This document shows, piece by piece, positions 14,489 to 25,584 of a stretch of 64,000 bases of DNA (positions within the stretch are counted from its first letter, which is position 1; each line of letters opens with the position of its first letter). The notes under the pieces were generated by a model that ran no database searches, had not been told where the DNA came from, and worked only from the letters and a program-made list of their open reading frames with translations. This DNA comes from Schizophyllum amplum (lineage: Eukaryota; Basidiomycota; Agaricomycetes; Agaricales; Schizophyllaceae), in the NCBI GenBank assembly GCA_007026445.1, contig VDMD01000067.1, forward strand, positions 1 to 64,000, read 5' to 3'. A program made the translations under genes and the position numbers.

Positions 14489-16489
14489 ATGAGCGCGAAG
14501 GATACCCAAGATAAAGATGTAACCGGAATCGACCCGGGCGCGGTCGTCGACGAGGAGGCTCCCGGCCCCGCGATATCAGTCCCCGAATCCAACGATACCG
14601 GAGAGGGCGGGAAGCTCAAGATGATCATGCAGCTCGTGAAGAAGTGCTTCGGTGTCAAGGACATCGCCGCCATGTGCGTTCGCCACCCCGGCTGTTTTAC
14701 CCCGCAGCGCACTGACGGACGTGTCACATCAGGCGGCTCTCACTACCAGCGTCCTTGCTGGAGCCCATACCCAACCTAGAGTACTGGCATTACCTGGATA
14801 GGCCAGATGTCTTTGCATCGTACGCGTTCCTTGCGAAACATACCGCGCGTATCTGACACGCAAGCCAGCATCAATGATTCAGAGGATCCCTTCGAACGTA
14901 TCCTGGCCGTCGTCAAGTTTACATTTACGAAAGATTTGAAGTTTGTGGTGCGTAGAATATCTGTGCGTACCGTGCGCGTCCTCATCGTCCTCCAGCACGG
15001 CAAGATCTGCAAGCCGTACAACTCCGTGCTAGGAGAGCACTTCCGCGCTCATTGGGACGTCGTCCCGGCCTCCAATGACTTCGTGTCCACGGGGCCCGAA
15101 CAGTCATCACCCGTACCCGAGACTGCGAGCATCCGAAGCGCTCGGAGCTCCAAGAGCACTCGAAGCGGGCTTAGCTTGCTATCGAAGCCGGGCAAGAGCC
15201 CTTCCACGGCTCCCACATCCGTGGAGGCGCAGATGTCTAATCTCAGCCTGGAGGAGCAGCGCACGCGCGTCGTCTTCCTCACCGAACAGGTGCGTAGGCG
15301 TTCTGCTGTGCGCGCTTGGCGCGATCTATATGAATAGCCGCCCAGGTCAGCCACCACCCTCCCGTGTCGTCATACTACGCTGCGTGTCCGGACCGGCATG
15401 TCGAGATGTACGGGACGGACCAGATATCGGCGAAGGTTTGCTGGCTCCATCCATCGCACGGCCCGCGCTCACCATGCCCTGTAGGTATCCGGCACCACCG
15501 TCCGCGTCCTCCCTGGGCAACATAACAAGGGCATCTACATCAGGCTGACCGGCGGACCTGGGTCCGGTGAGGAGTACCACATCACGCACCCCTCCGCCAA
15601 CGTGAACGGCGTCCTACGCGGCAACTTCTACGCGACTATGTCGGAGTCGACGATCATCACATGCGATGGCGGCAAGCCCGGGCTGCCCAAGTTCCGCGCG
15701 ATCATCGAGTACAAGGAGGAGTCCTGGCTCGGCAAGGCGCACTTCCTCGTCGACGGCGTCATCCACACCGTACACGACGGCGACGAGCCGTGGACGAAGG
15801 TGAAGGCCGTGCCGCACAACCGCGTCGTGGCGATCTTCGATGGCAGCTGGCGCGGGAAGATCCGCTGGCGGCGCGTGGGCGCGGGATCGTTCACCGTGCC
15901 CACCAGCGCAAACGCATCGCGCACGTCGCTCGCGCCGAGCGTGGCCGCGGGGGGCAAGTCGGCGATGTCGAGCGTGGCGGACTTTTCGAAGAGCACCAAC
16001 AGCGAGTACGAGGACCTCATCGACCTCGCCGCGCTGCAGGTGCTGCCGAAGTCGGTGCGCCCGCTGGAGGAGATGGAAGAGTACGAGAGCCGGAAGCTGT
16101 GGGCGAGCGTGACGGACCACTTGTTGAACAAGGAGTACTCGGAGGCGACGAAGGAGAAGATCGACATCGAGCAGAAGCAGCGGGACATGGCGGCCGAGCG
16201 GAAGAGGAAGGGCGAGGTGTGAGTGTTTGGCGTGAGGGGCTTTTCTTGGTGTGGTTGCTGACGGTTCCGCAGGTTCACGCCGAAGTACTTCGTGGACGAT
16301 ATCAGCAGCGGGTATGCGACGCTCACAGATGTGGGCAAGAGCGTCGTCGAGGACATGGTCAAGGACGCGCCGGGGCGGGATGCGAAGACTACCAAGGATG
16401 CGGACACTATCGAGGAAGGGGACCAAGAGATCTCCATTCCCGTCCCGGACGACACGCCCGAAGCGTTGAAGACGCCGCTTCCGGCATAG
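14489..16489 (+). CDS. Oxysterol-binding protein homologue (ORP/KES1 type)
   Basis: Lipid-transfer protein that binds sterol or PI4P and exchanges them between membranes. Seven exons: 14489-14673, 14733-14819, 14869-14947, 14996-15289, 15346-15435, 15485-16218, 16273-16489; about 561 residues. The family signature EQVSHHPP is formed across the exon 4/5 junction. Other expected segments: PNLEYWHYLDRPDVF, PFERILAVVKFTFTKDLKF, GKICKPYNSVLGEHFRAHW and, near the end, LPKSVRPLEEMEEYESRKLW. A Ser/Thr-rich insert (about residues 140-200) interrupts the barrel compared with yeast Kes1. No PH or ankyrin domain is seen, so it is a short, ORD-only type. The exon 3 acceptor has a second choice three bases away, which would change one residue. 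The 15614-16426 antisense open frame is a shadow of this gene. Confidence 0.94.
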
Positions 16490-17402
16490 CGTTCGCTAAA
16501 CGGACATTCCTACATACCCACTGGGCACCTTCCCGTACACCCATGGGTTCCTGCGATGGGTGTTTCCTGTATATTTACAAATGTCCCGATCCTTTGACCC
16601 TCGAACACAACATACGCTACTAGCTAGAGCATTCACGACCACGCCGACGATTTCTCACACCATATGTACCCATCTCTTCTGCCTGCCTTGGATTACTTAC
16701 GCGTTGAATAATCACTCGGACTGTACGTAGTAGTTGCAGCTCCCTCCGAAACTGGAAACAAGGATGAAGCTGAATATCGCGAAAGTTCAGTTGAAGGCTA
16801 CGTTCTGTGTGCACCTTAGACAAGCACACAATTGAATCGAGTGTCATTGAGTGAAGGGGCATCGATGTTTCCGTATACCGGTAAACATCCCACGGCTGAG
16901 GAGACATCCTAAGACTTGTGTGGGCATCCTAAGGTTGTTCTCAAGGTGTACTTAGCCCATGTTATCCTGAAGCTGGGGGGGACATGCGCAGGGTATAAAG
17001 GGGCTTGCTCATCGTGCTGTAGATGTATATGCATGTCAAGGCTTTGATGAAAGTGATGAGCGTTTGATAGCACTGGCATGCTTTCGACATCTTCTGCTCT
17101 CTTCGCATCTTTCTCTTCTTTACCATCTCAGTTGCATTCCGACTCCAAGTTCAGTGGGTGGTCCATGATGCGGGCGCTAACGGAGTATCGTGGCCGTGGG
17201 AAGCAGTGCAACTTGCGTTTCTCCGTCATCACTTCCGCCAGCGTTTTGATAGTGACTCTTGCATACCGCGCTGAGGTCGTCCTCAGAGGTCTTGCTTGAG
17301 GCTCCTGGTCTTAAAGACGAAGGTACAACAGGAGATACGACAAGGAGAGGAGCGGTATCATGTGCGTACAAATGTTCGATGTCACCCTTACCTCCCCCCA
17401 AC
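16490..17402. other. Intergenic region with TATA-like box
   Basis: Contains the 3' flank of the oxysterol-binding gene and the 5' flank of the surface-protein gene. A TATAAAG at 16994-17000 is the best promoter candidate; it would imply a leader of several hundred bases before the ATG at 17403, possibly with an intron. No gene supported. Confidence 0.5.
16994..17000 (+). promoter_or_regulatory. Possible TATA box for the 17403 gene
   Basis: TATAAAG in a GC-rich context on the coding strand. It lies about 400 bases from the ATG, so it fits only if the leader is long. Confidence 0.35.
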
Positions 17403-19019
17403 ATGTTCCCCAGGTATTCGTTGGCATCTCTGGCAGTAGGAATGGGTGTGCTGCCTGCCGCCGTAGCCGCAAACGTACCTCGACAAGTGACTGCGACGGG
17501 AACGAGCACGGGGGCGGCCACCGGCGCGTCCACGACGAGCACAACGCTGTCTCCGACCTTCATCTTCAGCGCTGTCGACGACATGAACAGCTGCGAGCCC
17601 GCGACTATCGACTGGATTTATGCTGGGCCCGATGCTGACGTCCGGCTCGAAATCTCGAGCATCGACGTCACGCAGAGCTCCGCGCCGGCGTCCACGACCA
17701 TGCGGCAGACGACCTCGCGGAGTCTGCACCTCACGATCACGGACGGAACAGTCACACAGCCGCAGCGTAGGCAGGCGACGGGCATCATCACCAGCCAGGC
17801 GGCGTCTGCAACGGGGGCGGGTGGCTTGACATCCCTCATCTCCACCTCCATTCTCTCATCCGACCGTACATATCGCTGGTCCTCCGTTTCCGTGCCGCAG
17901 GGCTGGTATCGTCTCAACGCGTCCATTCCGTCACGTAACTACGTCGCCAGGACATCTGCCAATTTCTTCGTGCGCAACGGTACGGACACAAGCTGCCTCG
18001 TGGGAAGCGGCGCCAGCAATAGTGCGACTAGTCCCCAAAGCAACAGCGCGACTAGTCCCACTTCCAGCTCATCATCTACCGCGGTCGCCGTCGGTGCCAT
18101 ATCGTCCAACAACTCCGTCGACGCAGGCACGATAGCCGGCGCCGTCATCGGGGCTGTAGCGGGCCTCGCGCTCCTCGCCGGCGTCCTCGTCTGGTTCCTC
18201 CGCCGCCGCAAGCGTCCGAGGAACGCGCCGAAACAGCCCAAACCGTACGCCGGCATGCACCACCAGCACCGGGGCAGCGACGGCTCACAGGGCCACATCC
18301 TCTCCCACGCGTCGCACGGGAGCACGTCGGAGAGCACGGTGGGTGGGCACGCGTCGGACGGCACCCTGGGCGGACACGCGTCGCCGACGTTGATGAGCGA
18401 GGAGAAGCTGGAAGGCGGCGGCGTGGTCGTGCTGCAGAGCCGCGGCCCGAGTCAGGACCAGCAACGGCGGGCGAGCGTCGAGCACCGGCGCACGCCGAGC
18501 TACCCACCGACGCCGACACCGGACGTAACCCCGCCCGCCGTGCCCGCGGCGACCGTGACGCGCTCGGCAACACGCAATAAGACGCCGCGCAAGCCCGTGC
18601 CCTCGTACATCGCCGCGGAGGAGTCGATGCCGCCCTCGCCGGTGTCACCTACCACGTCGAACGGGCATGCTACGTCGACTGGACACGCCGCGTTGAATGG
18701 GCCTGCACCAGCTCTCGTCCACCGCTCGTCCGACGGTTCCGTGAACGCAGCAGACACCACCCCCGTCAGCGCCAAGTCCGCGCGGCGCAAGAGCACGCAG
18801 TCCGGCCGTGGTGGCGAGCGCTCGTCAGGACGTGGCGGCGAGCGCTCCTCGGGGAAGGGAGATCGCGTGCGCGCGGAACAGGAGCGCGTCGGGCACTATG
18901 CCGTGGGGCGGGCGGGCACGCTCGACAACGTGCGGCCCGATCTGAAGAACAAGAATAGCTGGGACGACCGACCAATGCACTACCTGATTCCGGATATGCC
19001 ACCGAGCGCGCCACAGTAG
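17403..19019 (+). CDS. Single-pass surface protein, mucin-like
   Basis: Single-exon gene, 538 residues from the chosen ATG (MFPRYSLASLAVG), which gives a good cleavable signal peptide with the likely cut near residue 23 (AAVAA). An upstream in-frame ATG would bury that signal and is less likely. Residues about 30-190 form a Ser/Thr-rich extracellular region with an N-linked site in LNAS and NGT. A Ser/Asn-rich linker leads to one membrane span (GAVIGAVAGLALLAGVLVWF, about residue 245-268) and an RRRKR stop-transfer. The cytoplasmic tail is about 270 residues, polar, Pro/Thr-rich and ends with RGGERSSG repeats. The plan (signal, extracellular domain, Ser-rich stalk, span, long tail) is common in basidiomycete wall or sensor-like proteins (Mid2/Wsc style). 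I see no WSC cysteine pattern, so the role is unknown. Confidence 0.82.
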   Translation: MFPRYSLASLAVGMGVLPAAVAANVPRQVTATGTSTGAATGASTTSTTLSPTFIFSAVDDMNSCEPATIDWIYAGPDADVRLEISSIDVTQSSAPASTTMRQTTSRSLHLTITDGTVTQPQRRQATGIITSQAASATGAGGLTSLISTSILSSDRTYRWSSVSVPQGWYRLNASIPSRNYVARTSANFFVRNGTDTSCLVGSGASNSATSPQSNSATSPTSSSSSTAVAVGAISSNNSVDAGTIAGAVIGAVAGLALLAGVLVWFLRRRKRPRNAPKQPKPYAGMHHQHRGSDGSQGHILSHASHGSTSESTVGGHASDGTLGGHASPTLMSEEKLEGGGVVVLQSRGPSQDQQRRASVEHRRTPSYPPTPTPDVTPPAVPAATVTRSATRNKTPRKPVPSYIAAEESMPPSPVSPTTSNGHATSTGHAALNGPAPALVHRSSDGSVNAADTTPVSAKSARRKSTQSGRGGERSSGRGGERSSGKGDRVRAEQERVGHYAVGRAGTLDNVRPDLKNKNSWDDRPMHYLIPDMPPSAPQ

Positions 19020-19773
19020 GGTCCTGGGTTCGGTGGTGGACCCACGGGTGACGAATCCGGTAGATCGCGCCCTTCAACGCATCCCAACGATTTCGTCAGA
19101 CACCGCACCTAGCACGTCTACTCTTTCTACCCTTATATCTCTAATGATATATATGCCTGATCTTGTCGCGCGCGCCCTATGGCGTCGCGCTGCTGATGAA
19201 CGCTCGTCCGTACATTTATTCGCTACGAACACGCTTTGTTATGCTCACTTCCCTCTGTTATGCTTACTTCTACATCCATTGTATACTAACGACCCAAAAG
19301 CTATCGATTGGTCCGGACTTGTATTCGTAGCTAGCTGATGTGAATAATGAGTGCCCCTAGTCGGGCGGAAACATCAATGTCTTCCCAGCCTTAGGATGTC
19401 TTCCCAGCTTTAGAGCATCTCATCAGACTTAAGATAGCCCCAGCACATCGTCCTCAGCAGCTCTAGACCCCACCTTCCGATGTGGAGAGATACGTGGTGA
19501 GCGGCCATCGAGACTCACAACAACCCAGGTCAGATGCATTAGATCTTATTCAACAGGGTATATAGGTCTCGAAACCAGTCGAGCATGTCCAAAGTCCTGT
19601 GGGGTATAACATACAAAGCAAGGAGACGATGAGGTATATGCGTTATGCTAGAGTTGTGTATGAAATTCGTTCATGAGACGCACGGAATCGTCACCGACCG
19701 CGACCCGAGCGAAGGTGACACGGGCAGCGGGACAGACGCCGTCGATCGAGGGGACGTAGGCGGTACCCCTGAG
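19020..19773. other. Convergent intergenic region
   Basis: Spacer between two genes ending towards each other. AT-richer with short palindromes; presumably both 3' untranslated regions. A short direct repeat of tgtcttcccagc occurs at about 19378-19402. Nothing else supported. Confidence 0.5.
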
Positions 19774-20703
19774 CTAGGGAACGTAGACGGCAGTCCTGGA
19801 GGGCGACAGCGGCAACGGGACTGACAGCATCAGCGGCGACGGCGTCCGCAGGGCATCCTTCGAAGCAGCAACTGACACGCCGCGGTAGAACAGGTCAACG
19901 CTCGGGGCGGTGCGCGACGACGCAGGGACCCTGCTCGAACCCACGTTAGCGCACGATTTCGAGCTTGCGCGCGACTCATAGCCGGCATCAAGGTCTACGA
20001 GATGAGGGTCAGTATCAGACGTGTTGCGCTCTGCCGTAGAGCACATACCTTTCGACGCGACGTCCTTGTAGGAGGATGCGGCGTTTTTGAGTGAGGCAGG
20101 AAGCCTGGGCGGGCCAGCTGACAACACAGCAGGTGCAGAGTACGTCTGAGACAGAGGTCTCGCACGGCGAGCGGACCTAACGTCCATGCCAGCAGACGCG
20201 ATGGACATGCTAGCAGACGGTCCCGACACGCTCGCAGTCGCGCCCGATGTGCTAGCAGAGCCGAACGACGCGCCAGCGGGCGCCGATGGCTTACGCGCAG
20301 GCATCTTGGGGAGGGCAGGGGAGGTGGGCTTGCTACCAGCGGCGTTCGTCGCAGTAGATTTGGGCGAGGCCGCAGACTTGCACGCCGTTGCGGGCGACTT
20401 GGCCTCCGCCGCCGCGTCCATCTCCGGAATGCGCCCAGCGGCAAGCCGGATGACGGTCAGAGGCTGACTATCATAGTAGTCTGCAGAAGGGGAACGTGTC
20501 ATGATCAGTGATTGATGGACAAGGCCTTGTACAAATGACGCACCGAGGCCTCTGTGTTCACCCTCGAGCTGCATAGGCGCGAACCACAGCGGATGCGCGT
20601 GCGAATCGAGCGACTGCATGTCGTGCGCGTGCATGTCATGCAGATCGTCCTGCACGCGCAGATCATCGAAGGTGGGGAGGAGCATGTCAAAGAGCGCGTC
20701 CAT
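19774..20703 (-). CDS. Uncharacterised Ala/Ser/Pro-rich protein
   Basis: No family recognised. Exons 20049-20703 and 19774-19994 with an intron at 19995-20048 give about 291 residues. That intron is 54 bases, has a GTATGT donor, a CTGAC branch-like element and a TAG acceptor, and is open in frame, so a 309-residue unspliced form is also readable. The N-terminus (MDALFDMLLPTFDDLRVQDD) is acidic and rich in Asp, His and Met. The rest is low complexity (ASPKSTATNAA, SGATASVSGPSAS) with basic Pro/Lys patches and no membrane span or signal. It may be disordered and regulatory; that is inference only. A TATA-like element (TATAATGG on this strand) lies roughly 190 bases upstream. Confidence 0.6.
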   Translation of the reverse strand: MDALFDMLLPTFDDLRVQDDLHDMHAHDMQSLDSHAHPLWFAPMQLEGEHRGLGASFVQGLVHQSLIMTRSPSADYYDSQPLTVIRLAAGRIPEMDAAAEAKSPATACKSAASPKSTATNAAGSKPTSPALPKMPARKPSAPAGASFGSASTSGATASVSGPSASMSIASAGMDVRSARRARPLSQTYSAPAVLSAGPPRLPASLKNAASSYKDVASKGMCSTAERNTSDTDPHLVDLDAGYESRASSKSCANVGSSRVPASSRTAPSVDLFYRGVSVAASKDALRTPSPLMLSVPLPLSPSRTAVYVP

Positions 20704-21682
20704 AGAGGGTGCGATCTGGGCGTATGATAGCGCGCAGGAAGTGGGTGGTAGTGGAAGGAACTGGATGGACGGTCAAGCGCGTGAGCAAGCAGAGTCGAGT
20801 GAGTGAGAGGCGGGCGTTTGACGGACGGACGACTCAGCGACGGTGGAAGTATGGAAAGAGGATAACGGGCATCCCAACCCAACCCACGGACCATTATATG
20901 GATCCGGCTGCTCTTTCATGACGAAACAACAGGTCAGAGTCAGACAGAACGCCTCTCAATAGGTCAGTCTCTCTCGTGGCTTAGCATTTGTCCTGGAGGG
21001 GCTTCTTATCACACGAACAAAGGAGGGTCACATTCTCTTTCTCCTTCTAGGCACGAGTTTGTCAATTTGGAGAATGAGGGGAAGTACGTATGGGCGTACC
21101 GTGACGGCACGCGTAGACGTACCATGCCTAGATACGTAGACGCGTCGCGTGTAGAAGGTTGTGATTGGTGAGCGCGAACGCGCCAATATCGTACGGGAAA
21201 ACGCGTCCATTGTTCACGGTGCACGCCCACCGCACACGTGCCCATTGTTCCGCCACGCGCCCCGTACAATCAAGCCTGGCGGCGGCGGGACGCGCACAAT
21301 GTCGAACTCCGACCCCTTCGGATTGATTGCGATAAACGAAGCTTCGTCACATTAACTGGGCGCGTACAGAGCTGTGCCCATCGGTGTTGACGTCGGTTAA
21401 TGAAGGGATCGACGGCGCCTGGAAGGTCAAACATGAAGCCCGAACACGTTGACGAATTACCTTCAAAATCTCTCCAGGATCCGACAGAAAGCCGCGCCTC
21501 ACCTGAACGCAAGGCTTCCCTTACACGCGAGGCCGCGTCCGTCGCGCCAGTCTGCCCACTTCCACGCAAGCTCGAGCGCCCCAAAGTGAAGTGATGCGAT
21601 GGATACACGAGGAACGGATGGTATGCATACAGACAAGCAATATGCTGGAGAACGTGACCCAGTCGAACAGCTTGCCGACCAA
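20704..21682. other. Intergenic region, no supported gene
   Basis: Holds the promoter side of the 20703 gene and the 3' side of the proteasome ATPase gene. Open frames on both strands overlap and carry no recognisable motif. The part at 21060-21250 is rich in CG dinucleotides and CGTAC/CGTAG words. Confidence 0.5.
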
Positions 21683-23210
21683 CTAGTTGAACAACTTGTT
21701 GACCGACGTGTTGCCTTCTGAGTTCTTCTTCAAGACCTGCGAGCGGCGTCAGGCATCCCATCTCATCGTACAGCCCACAGAAAACCAAACGCACCTTCGC
21801 CACCGCGAACTCGAAGTCCTCCTGCGTGACATGTTGCCTGCGCTCGCGCAGCGCGTACATGCCAGCCTCCGTGCAGATACCGCGCACCTCGGCGCCGGAG
21901 CACTGGCCCATCTTCTCCGCGAGCGAGCGCAGGTTGATGCCTCGTTGCAGGGACATCTGCGAGGGTGGGTATGAGTGAGATTGCGAGGGCGAGTTATAGC
22001 GGGAGCGGGTGAAATTGTAAGGGCGGGCGGTGTATATGGGCGGGTGACGGAAGGGGAAGCTTGCTTACCTTCCTGGAGTGGATACGCAGAATGGCGACAC
22101 GGGCCTCGGGCCCTGGTGGCGGGAACTCGATCTTACGGTCGATACGCCCAGGTCGGAGGAGTGCGGAGTCGAGGATATCTGCAGAGCAATGAGCATTTCT
22201 GTGCCCCGCAAATCCAAATCAAGGTAGACTTACCTATCCGATTTGTGGCCATGATAACCTTGATGTTCTTCGTTGACTCGAACCCATCCAACTGGTTCAG
22301 CAACTCCAACATGGTGCGCTGTACCTCAGAGTCACCACCCCCGCCACCACCCTCCCCACGCGAGCTCCCAATCGAGTCGATCTCGTCCATGAAGATGATA
22401 CTTGGCGCGTGCTCCCTTGCCATCACGAACAGCTCGCGCACCATCCGCGAGCCCTCGCCAATGTACTTCTGCACGAGCTCGCTGCCGCTCACGCGAATGA
22501 AGCTACAGTCCGTGTGGTGCGCGACGGCGCGCGCCAGGAGCGTCTTGCCCGTGCCGGGCGGGCCGTACAGCAGGACACCCTTTGGTTGCGCGATGCCGAG
22601 CGCCTCGAAGAGCTCGGGGTGCTTGACGGGGAGCTCGATGACCTCCTTGATCTCCTTAATTTGTTTGTCGAGGCCGCCGACCATCTCGTAGGTGGACTCG
22701 GGGACTTTCTCGACCATCATGAGGGAGACGAGCGGGTCGACCTTGTTGGGGAGGATCTTGTGGATGGTGTACGAGTCCGAGCGGAGCGCGACGCGCAGGG
22801 AAGGAGTTAATGTGTTGACATCAATGTCTCCGTCAATATCGACGACTGAGGGATGTCAGGCGTCGTTAGAAACTTCAGAACAACAAGGGGACGCACTGTA
22901 TTTGCCCTCTGGCTGTACCTTCACCAACACCTTCGTCTTGCCCATGACCTTGACGACCTCGCCCACATAGCTTCCTGGCTCGTGCAGTAGTTGCAACTCT
23001 TCCCTGAGCAAGCGGACTGTATGCCATTGAGCGTCGTTCGTGCACGACTCTGGCCTACGTACCGCGCGCATTCAGCGCATTTCGCTGGGCCTCCAGACGA
23101 CGCAAGTTCTGCGTTTTCTGGTTGATCAGAAGCTCAGCGGCTTCGATCTTGGTCTGATAATAGGCCTTGATACCGCCAGGCGCGGTGGGCGGGCGTACGG
23201 CGACAGGCAT
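21683..23210 (-). CDS. RPT6: 26S proteasome regulatory ATPase RPT6
   Basis: AAA ATPase of the proteasome 19S base ring that unfolds and feeds ubiquitinated substrates. Six exons (transcription order): 23063-23210, 22897-23016, 22234-22845, 22069-22178, 21795-21956, 21683-21736; about 401 residues, matching the family's roughly 405. N-terminal coiled coil ([20 protein letters not shown]), an OB-type segment, Walker A GPPGTGKT (about 184-191), Walker B IIFMDEID (about 239-246), the [23 protein letters not shown], and a C-terminal tail NTSVNKLFN. An RPT6-like [20 protein letters not shown] follows Walker B. RPT6 rather than other RPTs is chosen from the N-terminus, the [13 protein letters not shown] segment and the tail. 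The start ATG is the one that begins [13 protein letters not shown]. tRNA-Val lies 106 bases upstream on the other strand. Confidence 0.95.
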
Positions 23211-23315
23211 AGTGGGTGTAGAGAACAAGGACGAGGCAAGTGAATGACGCGTCGCGTCACGCGCTAGTGACAAGTGTTTGTCCTCTACTATATACGCAGC
23301 CAGCACGACTGGCAA

Positions 23316-23396
23316 GATCCAGTAGTCTAGTGGTTATGACATCTGTCTTACATTTGCTAGCACAGAAGGTCCTCGGTTCAATCCCGGGCTGGATCA
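23316..23396 (+). tRNA. trnV-UAC: tRNA-Val (UAC), with an 8-base intron
   Basis: Full cloverleaf can be folded by hand. Acceptor GATCCAG pairs with CTGGATC; the D arm is GTC...GAC; the anticodon stem TCTGT (23342-23346) pairs perfectly with ACAGA (23362-23366); the T arm is CTCGG TTCAATC CCGGG. The loop between the anticodon-stem halves is 15 bases. U33 is at 23348 and the anticodon TAC at 23349-23351, which leaves an 8-base intron (about 23353-23360) after position 37, where nuclear tRNA introns normally sit. Internal A-box (TAGTCTAGTGG) and B-box (GGTTCAATCCC) are present. The discriminator is A. Decodes valine codons ending in A/G. Confidence 0.92.
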
Positions 23397-23417
23397 TATA
23401 CGCGATCTAGGATCTAG

Positions 23418-23423
23418 TTTTTT
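23418..23423 (+). terminator. Pol III terminator of tRNA-Val
   Basis: Run of six T about 22 bases after the mature tRNA end, the normal RNA polymerase III stop. Confidence 0.7.
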
Positions 23424-23691
23424 GTCCAAAAGCCATCCTGTTTTTGTTCTACAACGATTCCTCATCCTGCATGTCACTCTATGTTGTCAAGTACTGCTGC
23501 AGTGCAGGACACAAGCATGCAGTGAGAAGAGAGCAGGTCAATAGAGATGAGGTGACTGTCCGTGTGTATAATTGTACATCGCATATTATGGTTCCGCGGC
23601 CATGTAGATTACAGTCTATTCCACAACGCTATCCCCAGATATACCATGATACCTTGCAACACCCACGCATAACTCCAACAGCCACCGCACT

Positions 23692-25584
23692 CTATGGCCA
23701 TCCGTCCCCGATGCGCTGCTCTCTGATAGGTAGAGGTAAATACGGCCGTGGGCGCCGACGCGGGCTATGTGTGCTCGACAGGCCGACCTTCCGAATCTTA
23801 CGCAGTCTGCAGAACGGTCAGCATTACTGCAGGAAAGGTGCACACTTGAAAGGAAGAATGCAGCGAAGCGACGACAACACTCACATTCGGAACCCCCGCC
23901 AAGACACCAGGAGTGCAACGACTCCAGATACACCCGCCATGGCGTAGAACGCGTGCGAGTGGTCCTCCCAGCCGCTCTTCAAGTTCATCCCGAATATTCC
24001 AGCAATGAGAGTGCCGATGCCAATTCCGAGAGTGGCGATGGAGACCTGCGAGCCGCGAGCATCAGCATTGCACGAGTACTTCCAGGCAAAGGATGGGCCC
24101 CACCTTGAGGTCCAGTGTCAGCAGCGCGTTCCGGTTCGAGTCGAGGATGAGTTCAACGATCTCTTGCGTGGATTGGACATTGTTCTGGGCGAGAGGTTAC
24201 AGGACGTCATAGACGTGTCAGGGAGGAGAGCGCACCTGCATGTTCTGCGCCTCGTTCACGATTTCCTCGACCTGCTTGGAGAAGGACTCGAGGATGAACT
24301 CGACCTCCTCGTGGTCCTCTGCCGGACGGGCGTAATTGTTGCGTTTGTCCGTCAGATACATGGCAGCTAGATCCTCGTCTACGGGTATCACCAGTCAGAG
24401 GCCTTATGTACCTCAAAAAAGCTTTGGTAACACAAACCTGTGTCAAGGACTTCGTCCAAAGCGTCTTGGACCTGAGGGATTCCCGGTTAGAGTCAAAGTC
24501 GAATAGAATGCACAAATCAGCGACATACCAATTTAGCACGATTCTGGAAGCTGTCTAGCCGGCGTGAGTAGTAGAGCAGACGCTTGAAGCGGTCGTGGTC
24601 GATATCATCCTCCAGCTCGGCGAGCAGGGTGCCAACGAGATTGCGGATGAAGACCATCTCGACTTCGAGCGCGCTCAGACATGATAAGAGGATGGATTCG
24701 ACGGCGCGGAATTCGTAAGGGAGGCCCATGCCCTTGCTGCGAAGGTTATGCTGAAACGGGGACAGTAAGCACATCAGACCGTTTAGTAGGTAGACGATGA
24801 GCGCTCACTTGAAGATGGTATAGGAAGGTAGAGTGTAGACGGGAGTCGATGGAACCGTACGTATCAAACAGGACGACTGCGTCGGCTTTGACAATAGCGC
24901 GCAGGTGGAGGATGTTGATCTGGATGGGAGGGTCAGGTTGAATGAAGCGTTGAGCAGGAGTATACGCGTACAAGAATCGCCTCTTTACGGACCAGGATCG
25001 TAGGCACGAGATTGGGTACGCGAGAGTCAATCTTGCGCAGATCTCGTATCTGGGACTCTGATGAGCATATACCACGACCTGCACAACACACATCCTCACA
25101 TTCAACCCATGCTCTGCGCTGAGATCCGACTTCTTGAAGTGCCCGGAGACCGTCGTGACATCGCCTGACGCATAGAATTCAACAAGGCTCCCCAATCATA
25201 CGAAGGACCCACGCATACCCTGAGCGTCAAGCACCGTACCTGTTCATCGTCAGCCAGCAGTGCAAGTTCAGAGGGCAGCTACGCACATCGCATCTGCAGG
25301 TCGGCAGGCTGCCTCCCCTTCATCAGTTTCTCCAGGATCGCCGCCTTCTGCACCTCCGCCTCGGCGTCCCAGGAGTGCTGCTCCTCGTCATGGCGCCCGA
25401 GGGACCAGAACTGCCGGGGCCGAATGTGCGCTAAGACGCGGGGGACGGGCTTCTGGGGCTGCCTCTGCGCTCGCAGGCCGACGTGCAGGCCCCGCACCTG
25501 CGTCGCTGACCTGGCTTGCACCAGGGACCTCGTCCGCGCTAGCGTATTCGCGGCGGATCCCGCTCGTCCTGCGCCGCCTGGCAT
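23692..25584 (-). CDS. MRS2: Mitochondrial Mg2+ channel MRS2
   Basis: CorA/MRS2-family channel of the mitochondrial inner membrane that imports Mg2+. Eleven exons: 25287-25584, 25219-25239, 25100-25164, 24972-25049, 24809-24919, 24529-24750, 24438-24471, 24236-24378, 24104-24184, 23885-24045, 23692-23806; all GT-AG, phases join to about 442 residues. The N-terminus is Arg/Ala-rich, like a mitochondrial presequence. RCTVLDAQG, then RDLRKIDSRVPNLVPTIL and ILHLRAIVKADAVVLFD are family blocks. A long helical region follows. The first membrane span ends in GIFGMN, the invariant GMN pore motif, followed by KSGWEDHSHAFY and a second span. The C-terminal exon encodes LRKIRKVGL, a basic tail. Exon 2 is only 21 bases. 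Divergent from calcineurin A with 603 bases between the ATGs. Confidence 0.93.

Noticed and set aside
15614..16426. Long open frames on the minus strand, about 270 codons
   Set aside because: They lie antisense to the highly conserved oxysterol-binding domain on the plus strand; Arg/His-rich composition is typical of a GC-rich shadow frame.
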